64,000 nt of DNA from Sva-07 sp963710625 (GTDB taxonomy: Bacteria; Actinomycetota; Acidimicrobiia; Acidimicrobiales; Ilumatobacteraceae), in the NCBI GenBank assembly GCA_963710625.1, contig CAVQBG010000024.1, positions 62,001 to 126,000 on the forward strand, in the 5' to 3' direction. Within the stretch, counting starts at the first letter, position 1. Each line of letters starts with the position of its first letter. Shown here in pieces: positions 8,907 to 17,301 of this stretch. The notes under the pieces were generated by a model. It ran no database searches. It saw nothing but the letters and a program-made list of their open reading frames with translations, and was not told the DNA's origin. The position numbers were made by a program, and so were the translations under genes.

Positions 8907-10349
8907 GTGGTTCCAAGTTCCCTGCGTCGCGTCGTCACCGTGGCCACCGTGGTGGCGCTGAGTGCGTCCGCACTCCTTGCCGGCACGACACAAGCCGCTC
9001 CTGATCCAACCGTCGCCACCGCCCCATCGGTCGCCGGCCCCATTCCGCTGACCACTGCGCTCGGAGATCCTGCACGCGGCTACCCGTTCATGGCGACGCC
9101 CATCGATCTCGCCGCACGCGGCTACGTCGAGGAGGAGTACTTCATCTCGGGGACCGAGGCGTGCCGTTACGGGATCGTGGGTCAGGCAACAGCCACGGTG
9201 ATCGCATGCGATGGCACGTACACCACTCGGATCATGGTCCGGCGGCCGACGACTGCTGCCACGTTCAACGGAACCGTCCTGCTCGAATGGCAGAACGTCA
9301 CGGCGCAATACGACGTCGACCACTACTGGCTCGAATCGTCCGACCACATCATGCGCTCCGGCTACGCCTGGGTGGGCGTCTCGGCACAGCGAGCCGGCGT
9401 CACGGCGACGTTCCCGTGCATTCCAGCTGCTCAGGTCTTTGCCGGATGTAATGCACTGAAGACCTGGAGCCCGGCTCGATACGCACCGCTCGACATCCCG
9501 GCGACCTCGCCGGGTGACGCGTACTCGTACGACATCTTCTCGCAGGCCGCTGCGGCACTTCGATCACCGAACGCGGACGGCCCCGATCCACTCGGGGCAC
9601 TCGACCCCGAGGTCGTGGTCGCGATCGGCACCTCACAATCGGCAGGCCGACTGGCGGCGTACTACAACTCGATCCTGCCGTTGCAGGCCGATCCTGTCGT
9701 CGACGCCGTGTTCCTCGGCGAGGGTCGCTCTCCGGTGCGCACCGACCTGCCGATGCCGGTGCTCAGGCTGCTGTCCGAAGTCGACGTCGCCGCGACGTTC
9801 GCTCCGCCGGACGCCGACAACTACCGACAGTGGGAGGTGGCGGGGGCATCTCATGCCGACTTCGGATTCACGTCGAAGATCCAGGAGTTCATCGAGCGAG
9901 GCGACATCCTCCAGACGTCGCCCGTCTGCAATCGCCCTGCACCGAGCCAGATCCCGAAGCGCTACGTCTACAACGCCGCGTGGGACCGGATGGTCGATTG
10001 GGTCACCGACGGCGTCGCACCGCCGATCGCGCCCCGTATCACCTACGTCGACGGTGCCATCGCACGCGACGCTCAGGGCAACGCCCTCGGCGGCATCGCC
10101 TTGTCCGAGCACTCGGTCGCCACGGCCTACAACGGCACGGGGAACGGAGGCGGCACGTTCTGCAACCTCTTCGGGGTGCACGAACCGTTCAGCAGCGCCC
10201 AGCTGAAGGGCCTGTACCGGAACCAGGGTGCGTATGTCTCGGCCGTCGCGAAGGCGAACAATGCGAATCGGGCGGCGGGTTTCCTGCTGCCGGCCGACTC
10301 GGCGGAGTCCACCTCCAACGCGGCACAGAGCAAGGTCACCAAGAACTGA
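8907..10349 (+). CDS. Secreted alpha/beta hydrolase domain protein
   Basis: A 480-residue protein with a Sec signal peptide (basic start, hydrophobic segment at about 10-25, cleavage near TTQA-AP). The body resembles the large actinobacterial alpha/beta hydrolase family of Pfam type Abhydrolase_10: VLLEWQNVTAQYDVDHYWLE followed by an AWVGVSAQRAGV strand. The nucleophile elbow is GTSQSAGR with Ser245. AGASHADF supplies a plausible late His. The GTG start is supported by a strong Shine-Dalgarno sequence about 6-10 nt upstream. The substrate is unknown, and extracytoplasmic ester hydrolysis is the most that can be said. It stands alone between the ABC exporter and the enolase-superfamily gene and is followed by a good hairpin terminator. 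Confidence 0.82.
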   Translation: MVPSSLRRVVTVATVVALSASALLAGTTQAAPDPTVATAPSVAGPIPLTTALGDPARGYPFMATPIDLAARGYVEEEYFISGTEACRYGIVGQATATVIACDGTYTTRIMVRRPTTAATFNGTVLLEWQNVTAQYDVDHYWLESSDHIMRSGYAWVGVSAQRAGVTATFPCIPAAQVFAGCNALKTWSPARYAPLDIPATSPGDAYSYDIFSQAAAALRSPNADGPDPLGALDPEVVVAIGTSQSAGRLAAYYNSILPLQADPVVDAVFLGEGRSPVRTDLPMPVLRLLSEVDVAATFAPPDADNYRQWEVAGASHADFGFTSKIQEFIERGDILQTSPVCNRPAPSQIPKRYVYNAAWDRMVDWVTDGVAPPIAPRITYVDGAIARDAQGNALGGIALSEHSVATAYNGTGNGGGTFCNLFGVHEPFSSAQLKGLYRNQGAYVSAVAKANNANRAAGFLLPADSAESTSNAAQSKVTKN

Positions 10350-10365
10350 CGCTCCGTACGCAGAT

Positions 10366-10393
10366 GCAGCGCTCGGCAACCACCGGGCGCTGC
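10366..10393 (+). terminator. Hairpin terminator after the secreted hydrolase
   Basis: Inverted repeat with 11-nt arms (GCAGCGCTCGG and CCGGGCGCTGC, one G-U pair) around the loop CAACCA, 16 nt past the stop codon. There is no T-tract, as is common for GC-rich actinobacterial terminators. Confidence 0.55.
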
Positions 10394-10499
10394 ACCCGAC
10401 ACGGCCTGGATATGCGCAACGGCTCCGGCTCCCGTCGCCGTGGTCATGGAGTGATCCATCCCGAACACGCCGAACAGCGGGCCCGGTAAGGTCCGATCG

Positions 10500-11687
10500 A
10501 TGCGCGTGACCGACTGCACCACCTTCGTGATCGCCAACCCGCCGCCGCACTTCGGTGGGCGCTATTTCATCGTGGTCAAGCTGACGACCGACACCGGGGT
10601 GGTCGGCTACGGCGAGATCTACGCCGCCACGTTCGGGCCGCACACGGTGGCGGCAATGGTCGACGACATCGCCGACAGGTGGGTGATCGACGCCGACGCG
10701 AACCGCATCGAGCTGCTGTGGCGGCGGATGTACTCGAGCGGATATGCGCTGCGGCCGGATCCGACGCTGGTGGGTGTGATGAGCGGGATCGAGATGGCGT
10801 GCTGGGACCTCGTCGGCAAGGAAGCCGGCAAGCCGGTGTACGACCTGCTCGGCGGTCGGGTGCACGACCGGATCCGCACCTACACCTATCTGTATCCGAC
10901 AGACGGGCGACCGGACGTGTACACCGACCCGGCTCAGGCGGCCGAGCAGGCGGCGTTCGAGGTCGAGCGGGGGTTCACCGCGGTGAAGTTCGATCCGGCC
11001 GGGCCGTACACGGCGTTCGACGGACACCAGCCGAGCCTGGAGGACATCGAGCGGTCGGTCGCGATCACGAGCGCGATCCGCGAGGCGGTCGGTTCGCGCG
11101 CCGACCTGTTGTTCGGCACGCACGGCCAGTTCACCGCCGCCGGTGCGATCCGGCTGGCGCAGCGGCTGGAGCCGTTCGATCCACTGTGGTTCGAGGAACC
11201 GACGCAGCCGGACCAGCCCGAGGAGATGGCACGGGTGGCCCGCCAGACGTCGATCCCGATCGCGACCGGTGAGCGACTGACGACGATCTCCGAGTTCGCC
11301 ACGCTGGCACGCCATCAGGCGGCAGCGATCTGGCAGCCCAACCTCGGTCGGTGCGGCGGGTTGCTCGCCGGCAGGAAGATCGCGGCGATCGCCGAGGCGT
11401 CCGGGTGTCAGATCGCGCCACACCTGTACTCGGGTCCGATCCTCGGCGCGGCGAACATCCAGTTGGCGGCGACCCTGCCGAATCTGCTGATCGTCGAGGG
11501 CATCCAGGACTGGACCGGCTTCCACGCCGAGCTCCTGACCACCCCGATCGAGTGGGAGGACGGCCACGTGATCCCGTCGCGAGAGCCAGGCCTCGGCGTC
11601 GAGCTGAACGAAGAGGTGGCACTGGCCAACCCCTACCCCGCGGACGGTGAATTGCACCTGACCATGTCCGTGACGCCAGGGGTCTGA
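10500..11687 (+). CDS. Mandelate racemase/muconate lactonizing enzyme family (enolase superfamily)
   Basis: A 395-residue enolase-superfamily enzyme that would abstract the proton alpha to a carboxylate, most often to dehydrate a sugar acid. The N-terminal capping domain runs to about residue 125. The barrel follows, with AVKFDPAGPY at about 160-170, a metal-ligand strand ending in FGTHGQF, FEEPTQPDQPEEM with Glu232 and ATGERLT near 257. A His in APHLYSGP near 307 is a candidate catalytic base. Spacing resembles galactonate dehydratase (DgoD)- and RspA-like members, but the substrate cannot be read from the sequence. No sugar-acid genes are adjacent. The last codons lie inside the first copy of a 31-bp palindrome, so the C-terminal MSVTPGV is encoded by repeat sequence. 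Confidence 0.83.
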   Translation: MRVTDCTTFVIANPPPHFGGRYFIVVKLTTDTGVVGYGEIYAATFGPHTVAAMVDDIADRWVIDADANRIELLWRRMYSSGYALRPDPTLVGVMSGIEMACWDLVGKEAGKPVYDLLGGRVHDRIRTYTYLYPTDGRPDVYTDPAQAAEQAAFEVERGFTAVKFDPAGPYTAFDGHQPSLEDIERSVAITSAIREAVGSRADLLFGTHGQFTAAGAIRLAQRLEPFDPLWFEEPTQPDQPEEMARVARQTSIPIATGERLTTISEFATLARHQAAAIWQPNLGRCGGLLAGRKIAAIAEASGCQIAPHLYSGPILGAANIQLAATLPNLLIVEGIQDWTGFHAELLTTPIEWEDGHVIPSREPGLGVELNEEVALANPYPADGELHLTMSVTPGV

Positions 11688-11700
11688 CCCCCGGCGTAAC
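11670..11700. repeat. 31-bp palindrome, copy 1
   Basis: Near-perfect inverted repeat with outer arms GTGACGCC and GGCGTAAC around the core AGGGGTCTGACCCCC. It overlaps the stop codon of the enolase-family gene. A second copy lies 24 nt downstream, and two more lie at 51690-51782. Between convergent genes it probably acts as a bidirectional terminator. Confidence 0.85.
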
Positions 11701-11724
11701 ACCCGCCGAATCAAGCGATCACCT

Positions 11725-11755
11725 GTTACGCCAGGGGTCTGACCCCTGGCGTCAC
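11725..11755. repeat. 31-bp palindrome, copy 2
   Basis: Same family as 11670-11700, with outer arms GTTACGCC and GGCGTCAC. Its last base is the final base of the dnaE2 stop codon, so the pair of palindromes fills the whole convergent gap. Confidence 0.85.
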
Positions 11756-14700
11756 TAACGGAAGTCGCGGGAGGTCGTCGTCGCTGACATCGGGAGGGGA
11801 GCGAGGTGGTCGGCGACGATGTTGACGACACCTTCGGCGCGTTCGAGGCGACCGCGGATCAGCATCGCGGGCGCTTCCCTCGCGACCTTGCGAAACCTCG
11901 CCCAGCAGCCCTTCGAGACCACGACGTTGATCAGGCCGGTCTCGTCCTCCAGGTTGAGGAACGTGACGCCCTGCGCGGTCATCGGCCGCTGGCGATGGGT
12001 GACCACCCCGGCGACCCGCACGATCGAACCCGGCTCGGGATCCCACAACTGCGACGAGGTGAGCACCCCCAAACGGGTCAACTCGTCGCGCACGAAGACG
12101 GTCGGATGGCCGTCGGGCGACACTCCCGTGGCCCACAGGTCGGCAACCGCCTCCTCCACCGGGGTCATCCCCGGCAGTCGCGGCGCCGCGTCGCCGGTCA
12201 CCACACCGGGCAGTCGGCCGGGTCGCGACTGGGCGGTGGCGCCGACGGTCCACAGCGCCTTGCGCCGGTCCAGGCCGAAGCACTCGCCGAACAGTCCACC
12301 GGTCGCCATGGCCTCCAGCTGCACCAGCGTCAACGACGGGACCCTGCGAACGAGGTCCTCGGTGTCGGTGAACAACCCGCCCGCCTTGCGGGTCGCCTCG
12401 ATCTCCTCGGCCAACTCCGATCCGATCCCGCGCACCGAGCCGATCCCCAACCGCACCGCGACACCACCCTCCGACGACTCACACGGCTCCAACGTCGCTG
12501 CTGCCAGCGACGCGTTGAGGTCCGGTGTGTGCACGACCACGCCGTGGCGGCGGGCGTCGCGCACCAGCGTGTGCGGCGACCAGAACCCCATCGGCTGTGC
12601 GTTGAGCAGCGCCGCACAGAACGCGGCCGGCTCGTGGTACTTGATCCACGACGACGCGTAGACGAGGTAGGCGAAGCTCACCGAGTGCGACTCGGGGAAG
12701 CCGTAGTTGGCGAACGCCTTCATCTTCATGAACAGCTCGTCGGCGATCTCGCCGGTGATGCCCCGCTCGGCCATCCCGGCATACAGCCGTTCCTTCAGCC
12801 GCTCCATCCGCCGGGCCGAGCGCTTCGACCCCATCGCCTGGCGCAGCTCGTCGGACTCGGCCGGTGTGAACCCGGCGACGTCGATCGCCATCTGCATCAG
12901 CTGCTCCTGGAACAGGGGCACGCCGAGCGTCTTGCCGAGCGAGTTCTCCAGCAGCGGATGCAGGTACGTGATCGGCTCGAGCCCGTTGCGGCGCCGGATG
13001 TACGGATGCACCGACCCGCCCTGGATCGGCCCCGGCCGGATCAGCGCGACCTCGACCACCAGGTCGTAGAATCGTCGTGGCTTGAGCCGCGGCAGTGTCG
13101 CCATCTGCGCCCGTGACTCGATCTGGAACACCCCGACGGTGTCGGCGCGGCACAGCATCCCGTACACGTCGTCGTCCTGCGGAATCGTCGCGAGGTCGAT
13201 CTCGTGGCCGCGGTGCTCACGTACCAGGTCGACGGCATAGTGGAGCGCCGAGAGCATCCCGAGCCCGAGCAGGTCGAACTTCACCAGACCGGTGCGAGCG
13301 CAGTCGTCCTTGTCCCATTGCAGCACCGACCGCTTGTCCATCCGCCCCCACTCGACCGGGCACACCTCGATCACCGGCCGGTCGCAGATCACCATGCCCC
13401 CGGAATGGATGCCGAGGTGGCGCGGGGCGTCCTCGACCTCCAGCGCCAGCTCCAGCACCGGTTCGGGGATCGAGCAGTCGGTCTGCGCGGCGGTCACCGC
13501 CACGCCGCCCCAGCCGTCGACCTGCTTCGACCAGGCGTCCTGCTGGCCCGGTTCGAACCCGAGCGCCTTGGCCATGTCGCGCACCGCCGAGCGCGCCCGG
13601 TAGGTGATCACGTTCGCCACCTGGGCGGTGTGGTGGCGGCCATAGCGCTCGTAGACGTACTGGATCACCTCCTCGCGCCGGTCACTTTCGATGTCGACGT
13701 CGATGTCGGGTGGACCGTCGCGCTCGGGCGACAGGAACCGCTCGAACAGCAGGCCGAGCGACACGGCGTCGGCGGCAGTGACACCGATCGCGTAGCAGAC
13801 CGCCGAGTTGGCGGCGCTCCCCCGGCCCTGACAGAAGATGTTGGCTCGGCGGCAGAACTCGACGATGTCCCACACGATCAGGAAGTACCCGGCGAAGTCG
13901 AGCTGTTCGATCAGCGCCAGCTCGTGATCGATCGTCTTCCACGCCCGTGCTCGCAGCGAGAGGTCCTCCGCGCGGACCGGACGTTCGCCGTATCGGCGGC
14001 GGGCGCCCTCCTCGGTCACCCACCGGAGGTACTGCATCTCGGTCAGCGCCGTACCGTCCGGTCGAACGGGGCACGGGAACGGCGGCAACTTCGGAGCCAC
14101 CAGCGACAGGTCGAACGCCGCCGCCCGGCCGATCTCCGCTGCCCGCTCGACGACGCCCGGATAGCGACGGAACCGCTTGGCCTGCTCGGCACCGGAACGG
14201 AGGTGCGCGCCCGCAGCAGCCGGCAGCCACGGGTCGACCTGGTCGAGGCTGCGACGCGACCGCACGGCAGCGAGCGCGGTGGCCAACCGGCGTTGCGTCG
14301 GGGTGGCGTAGTGGACGTTGTTGGTCGCCACGCACTCGACACGTTCACGATGAGCGAGTTCGACGAGTGCATCGTTGCGGGCGGTGTCGAGCGGGTCACC
14401 GTGGTCCCACAATTCGACCAGCACCCGGTCACGCCCGAACGCGTCGACCAGCCGGAGCAGCTCCCGCCGGGCCGCCGCTGGGCCGCCGGCGACCAGCGCC
14501 GCAGGCACTGCACCCTTGCGGCAGCCCGTGAGCACCCAGCCGTGACCGGCGACGATGTCGGCGACGTCGCCGAACGCGAACTGCGGCGCCCCCTTCTCGC
14601 CGGCCAGGTGTCCGTTGCTCAGCACCCGGGAGAGCCGGGCATACCCGTCGGGGCCGTCGGCCAGCACGAGGAGATGCGTGCCGGACGGATCGGGGGCATG

Positions 14701-15192
14701 CGAGTCGGGAACCATGCCGGTGTCGACCTGACGATCGGTGTCGCGTTCGGACCGGAACACTGATCGCTCGGTGGCCGACAGCCCGATCTCGCTCCCGAAC
14801 ACGGTCGGGAGGCCGACCGCCTTGGCCGCTTCCGCGAATCGGACCACCCCGTAGAAGCCGTCGTGATCGGTGATCGCCAACGCCTCCAGGCCGAGGCGAG
14901 CCGCTTCGGTCGCCAGCTCCTCGGGATGCGACGCGCCGTCGAGGAACGAGAAGTTCGAATGACAGTGCAGCTCGGCATAGGGAACGACCGGCGCCGCTGA
15001 CGCCGTCCTGGTCAGCTCCGGCGGCGCCTCGAACGGCTGACGTTTGCGGCTCCACGCCGGTCCGTCACCGCCCGAGTTCCATGACGGGCTTCCCGGGGCG
15101 CGCCCGTCTCGCCCCGTCGCCCGAGCCTCCGGTCTGCCCGACAGCGTCGCTTCCAGTTCACTCCACGACCACGAAGGGTTGTTGAACCCCAT
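11755..15192 (-). CDS. dnaE2: Error-prone DNA polymerase III alpha subunit, DnaE2
   Basis: A 1145-residue C-family polymerase, the damage-inducible translesion paralog of DnaE1. The N-terminal PHP domain shows AELHCHSNFSFLDGASHPEE and AITDHDGFYG. The polymerase active site PDIDVDIESDRREEV falls near residue 495. HhH and OB-fold segments follow (VTHRQRPMTAQGVTFLNLED). The C-terminus is short, as in DnaE2 rather than DnaE1. ATG at 15192 is preferred over an upstream Met because a LexA box lies just 5' of it. DnaE2 acts with ImuA' and ImuB, both encoded 3-5 kb away under the same type of box. The 3' end abuts a palindromic repeat. Confidence 0.95.
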   Translation of the reverse strand: MGFNNPSWSWSELEATLSGRPEARATGRDGRAPGSPSWNSGGDGPAWSRKRQPFEAPPELTRTASAAPVVPYAELHCHSNFSFLDGASHPEELATEAARLGLEALAITDHDGFYGVVRFAEAAKAVGLPTVFGSEIGLSATERSVFRSERDTDRQVDTGMVPDSHAPDPSGTHLLVLADGPDGYARLSRVLSNGHLAGEKGAPQFAFGDVADIVAGHGWVLTGCRKGAVPAALVAGGPAAARRELLRLVDAFGRDRVLVELWDHGDPLDTARNDALVELAHRERVECVATNNVHYATPTQRRLATALAAVRSRRSLDQVDPWLPAAAGAHLRSGAEQAKRFRRYPGVVERAAEIGRAAAFDLSLVAPKLPPFPCPVRPDGTALTEMQYLRWVTEEGARRRYGERPVRAEDLSLRARAWKTIDHELALIEQLDFAGYFLIVWDIVEFCRRANIFCQGRGSAANSAVCYAIGVTAADAVSLGLLFERFLSPERDGPPDIDVDIESDRREEVIQYVYERYGRHHTAQVANVITYRARSAVRDMAKALGFEPGQQDAWSKQVDGWGGVAVTAAQTDCSIPEPVLELALEVEDAPRHLGIHSGGMVICDRPVIEVCPVEWGRMDKRSVLQWDKDDCARTGLVKFDLLGLGMLSALHYAVDLVREHRGHEIDLATIPQDDDVYGMLCRADTVGVFQIESRAQMATLPRLKPRRFYDLVVEVALIRPGPIQGGSVHPYIRRRNGLEPITYLHPLLENSLGKTLGVPLFQEQLMQMAIDVAGFTPAESDELRQAMGSKRSARRMERLKERLYAGMAERGITGEIADELFMKMKAFANYGFPESHSVSFAYLVYASSWIKYHEPAAFCAALLNAQPMGFWSPHTLVRDARRHGVVVHTPDLNASLAAATLEPCESSEGGVAVRLGIGSVRGIGSELAEEIEATRKAGGLFTDTEDLVRRVPSLTLVQLEAMATGGLFGECFGLDRRKALWTVGATAQSRPGRLPGVVTGDAAPRLPGMTPVEEAVADLWATGVSPDGHPTVFVRDELTRLGVLTSSQLWDPEPGSIVRVAGVVTHRQRPMTAQGVTFLNLEDETGLINVVVSKGCWARFRKVAREAPAMLIRGRLERAEGVVNIVADHLAPLPMSATTTSRDFR

Positions 15193-15202
15193 CCACCCAG
15201 TA

Positions 15203-15218
15203 TCGAACACACGTTCGC
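15203..15218 (-). promoter_or_regulatory. LexA/SOS box of dnaE2
   Basis: TCGAACACACGTTCGC matches the actinobacterial SOS box (TCGAAC-N4-GTTCGA type) at 15 of 16 positions and lies 10 nt upstream of the dnaE2 ATG. An almost identical box precedes imuA'. Repression by LexA and induction by DNA damage are inferred. Confidence 0.82.
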
Positions 15219-15238
15219 ACCCTCGCAACCCCCTCAAC

Positions 15239-15291
15239 CCGAAATATGCCTCGATCGTCGCGCCCAGCGCTCAGATCGAGGCATATTTCGG
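15239..15291. repeat. Long hairpin repeat, family B copy 1
   Basis: Perfect 18-nt arms (CCGAAATATGCCTCGATC and its complement) enclose a 17-nt loop that itself contains GCGC/GCGC. It lies in the divergent gap between dnaE2 and the desaturase gene. A second hairpin with the same outer CCGAAA-ATGCC ends sits just after the desaturase (16519-16570). Confidence 0.78.
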
Positions 15292-15385
15292 ATGGGACCT
15301 GGACGTGGTCAGCCGTCGGATCACCGGGTTCGGGACCAAGGGCCCTAGCCGGAGCGCCTCGGGAACCGGCACGCTCGTCACAGAC

Positions 15386-15403
15386 CTACCTACTGGTCGG
15401 TAG
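15386..15403. promoter_or_regulatory. Palindrome, possible TetR-type operator
   Basis: CTACCTACTGGTCGGTAG has 9-nt half sites that match at seven positions and lies 34 nt before the desaturase start. TACCGAC-type palindromes are common TetR-family operators for lipid genes. No regulator gene is adjacent, so the assignment is tentative. Confidence 0.38.
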
Positions 15404-15437
15404 AGAACAGATCCGCCTCCCACCGCCCGAGGACGAC

Positions 15438-16511
15438 ATGACAGCCGCCACCGCCAGCGAGGACACTGCCACCCGCCATCTGCACGGGATCGAGACACCG
15501 GCGACGCCCACCGGACTCAAACCGGTCCTCGCCGTCATCCCCGAGCACTGCTACGAGCGGTCGACGATACGCGGACTCGGTCTGTTCCTTCGCGACGTGA
15601 TCATCTTCGGGCTGGCGACGTGGGGATTGCTGTCCACCAACAACCCGCTGCTGCTCGTTCCCCTCTGGCTGCTGAGCGGCGTGATGGTCGCCGGCCTGTT
15701 CGTGATCGGCCACGACGCCGCGCACGGCGCACTGTTCGACTCCAAAGGCCTCAACGCCGTGGTCGCCCGCGTGAGCATGCTGCCGTCGCTCCACGCGGTC
15801 GAGGTGTGGGTGTTCGGCCACAACCGGGTCCACCACGGCCACACCCTGCGCCAGGGCATGGACTTCGTGTGGCACCCGCTCACCGTCGAGCAGTACGAGG
15901 AACTCGGACGATTCGGCCGACTCCGCCACAAGCTGGAATGGGGTCCGTTCGGTGCCGGCGCCTACTACCTCCGCGAGGTGTGGTGGAACAAGATGGTGCG
16001 CTTCACGCCGCCACCGCGTTGGCGACGCCGGATGCGTCTCGACCAGGCGCTGGTGGCCGGGTATGCGCTGGGTACGCTGGCGCTCCTCGTCGCCGTCGAT
16101 GGCACCGGCGGGATCTGGCAGTGGGTCAAGGTCGTCGTGATCCCCTTCCTGCTCTTCTGCCAGGCGATCGGCTGGGTGGTCCACGTCCACCACATCGCCC
16201 CCGACATCCGCTGGTGGCCCCGCCGGGAGTGGAACCGCTTCCGCGGTCAGGTCGAGGGCACGACGATCCTGTGGGGGCCACCGGGGTGGGACTTCTTCGT
16301 CCACTGGATCATGGTCCACCTCCCCCATCACGTCGACATGCAGATCCCGTGCTACCGCCTCCCCGAGGCGGCCCGGGCGATCGCCGACGCCTACCCCGAC
16401 GAGGTCGTCGAGCAGCCGATCAGCATTCGCGACTACCTCCGCTCGACGAAGGCCTGCAAGCTCCACGACTTCGACACCGGCACCTGGCACACGTACCCCA
16501 CCGCACACTGA
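15438..16511 (+). CDS. Membrane fatty acid desaturase
   Basis: A 357-residue integral-membrane di-iron desaturase. Three histidine boxes are present: HDAAH at 92-96, HNRVHH at 128-133 and HLPHH at 294-298, with an extra VHHIAPD segment before the last. Hydrophobic segments lie around 48-90 and 205-255, the usual two-pair topology. The protein should introduce a double bond into an acyl chain of a membrane lipid or acyl-CoA; position and substrate are unknown. The ATG at 15438 follows a purine-rich GAGGACG site. A palindromic operator-like site lies upstream, and related long hairpins lie on both sides of the gene. Hydroxylases and carotenoid ketolases share this fold but are less likely by length. 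Confidence 0.87.
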   Translation: MTAATASEDTATRHLHGIETPATPTGLKPVLAVIPEHCYERSTIRGLGLFLRDVIIFGLATWGLLSTNNPLLLVPLWLLSGVMVAGLFVIGHDAAHGALFDSKGLNAVVARVSMLPSLHAVEVWVFGHNRVHHGHTLRQGMDFVWHPLTVEQYEELGRFGRLRHKLEWGPFGAGAYYLREVWWNKMVRFTPPPRWRRRMRLDQALVAGYALGTLALLVAVDGTGGIWQWVKVVVIPFLLFCQAIGWVVHVHHIAPDIRWWPRREWNRFRGQVEGTTILWGPPGWDFFVHWIMVHLPHHVDMQIPCYRLPEAARAIADAYPDEVVEQPISIRDYLRSTKACKLHDFDTGTWHTYPTAH

Positions 16512-16518
16512 CTCATCT

Positions 16519-16570
16519 CCGAAAAATGCCCGGATCTGCGCGCTGAGCGCGCAGATCCGGGCATTTTCGG
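16519..16570. repeat. Long hairpin repeat, family B copy 2; desaturase terminator
   Basis: Arms of about 25 nt (starting CCGAAAAATGCCCGGATC) pair around a TGA loop with one bulged A. It begins 8 nt after the desaturase stop codon, so it probably terminates transcription. Its outer ends match the hairpin at 15239-15291. Confidence 0.8.
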
Positions 16571-16611
16571 GGTGGGGGGTGGGGGTTGGGGGGTTGGGGG
16601 TTGGGGGTTGG
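16569..16611 (+). repeat. G-rich tract with G-quadruplex potential
   Basis: At least six runs of four to six G are separated by T or TT on the + strand, between the hairpin and the stop codon of the minus-strand NUDIX gene. Four or more G-runs with loops of 1-2 nt meet the usual G-quadruplex pattern. Confidence 0.7.
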
Positions 16612-17154
16612 TCACGGCGTCAGCGCGAGCAGGAGACCGCGCAGGCCCGGATCGGCGCGATCGATCGCAGCCGCCCAGGCGAACCAGCCGATGAGCTGAC
16701 TCTCGCCCTCCGGCGGTGTCGGGTCGGCCTCACCACCGTCGATCAGGTACCGCAGGTCGAGGTGCGTGTGGCCGCGGCCGCCGGCATGCACGTCGACGTG
16801 GATCAGCTCCGGAACACCGTGTTGGTCGATCGGCCCGGCGAGACGGACGTCGAGTCCGGTCTCCTCGCGGCTCTCGCGCAGCGATGCGTCCCATGGCGTC
16901 TCGCCCGGATCGATGTGACCGCCCGGCTGCAGCCAGATCCCCAGCCGTTTGTGCTCGAGCAGGATCACCCCTCGCGGCCCCACGACGATGCCCGAACCGG
17001 TGACGTGGATCGGATCGGACTGCTGGTCGAGGGGCGCTTCCAGCCGATCGAACGCGGCCAGGAACGCCACGATCGAGTCGGCCTCGCGTCGATCGACCGG
17101 CTCGCGCGCCACCACATCGCGCCGGATCCGTCGGTGGAGTTCATCAGCGTGCAC
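16612..17154 (-). CDS. NUDIX hydrolase
   Basis: A 180-residue protein with a complete Nudix box at 79-101 (GX5EX7REX2EEXG form: GHIDPGETPWDASL then RESREETG). It should hydrolyse a nucleoside diphosphate linked to another group; the substrate is not predictable. The context WLQPGGHIDPGE resembles the MutT-like group often annotated as NUDIX domain proteins. The start is uncertain: GTG at 17154 (MHADELHRRI) gives a usual-length protein, and upstream codons in the same frame do not look coding. It is divergent from the response regulator gene and ends at the G-rich tract. Confidence 0.85.
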   Translation of the reverse strand: MHADELHRRIRRDVVAREPVDRREADSIVAFLAAFDRLEAPLDQQSDPIHVTGSGIVVGPRGVILLEHKRLGIWLQPGGHIDPGETPWDASLRESREETGLDVRLAGPIDQHGVPELIHVDVHAGGRGHTHLDLRYLIDGGEADPTPPEGESQLIGWFAWAAAIDRADPGLRGLLLALTP

Positions 17155-17185
17155 GACCCCGGTGTACCAGCATCGACGCAAACGA

Positions 17186-17195
17186 CACACGTGTG
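17186..17195. promoter_or_regulatory. Short palindrome in divergent promoter region
   Basis: CACACGTGTG is a perfect 10-nt palindrome in the divergent gap between the NUDIX gene and the response regulator gene. A second inverted repeat (CGGCCGG/CCGGCCG, 17263-17279) lies in the probable leader of the regulator gene. Both are only candidates for regulator binding or autoregulation. Confidence 0.25.
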
Positions 17196-17301
17196 ATTTC
17201 TTGGGATTTGTTCTTGAGTTCGTCAGTTTCCCGACCGATAGCACCAGCAGGACACAACGGAGCGGCCGGACCCCGGCCGATGAACCTGGCGGGAAAAACA
17301 C

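Noticed and set aside
16519..16570. Insertion-sequence end
   Set aside because: It is a self-complementary hairpin with no partner transposase, and its position after a stop codon fits a terminator better.
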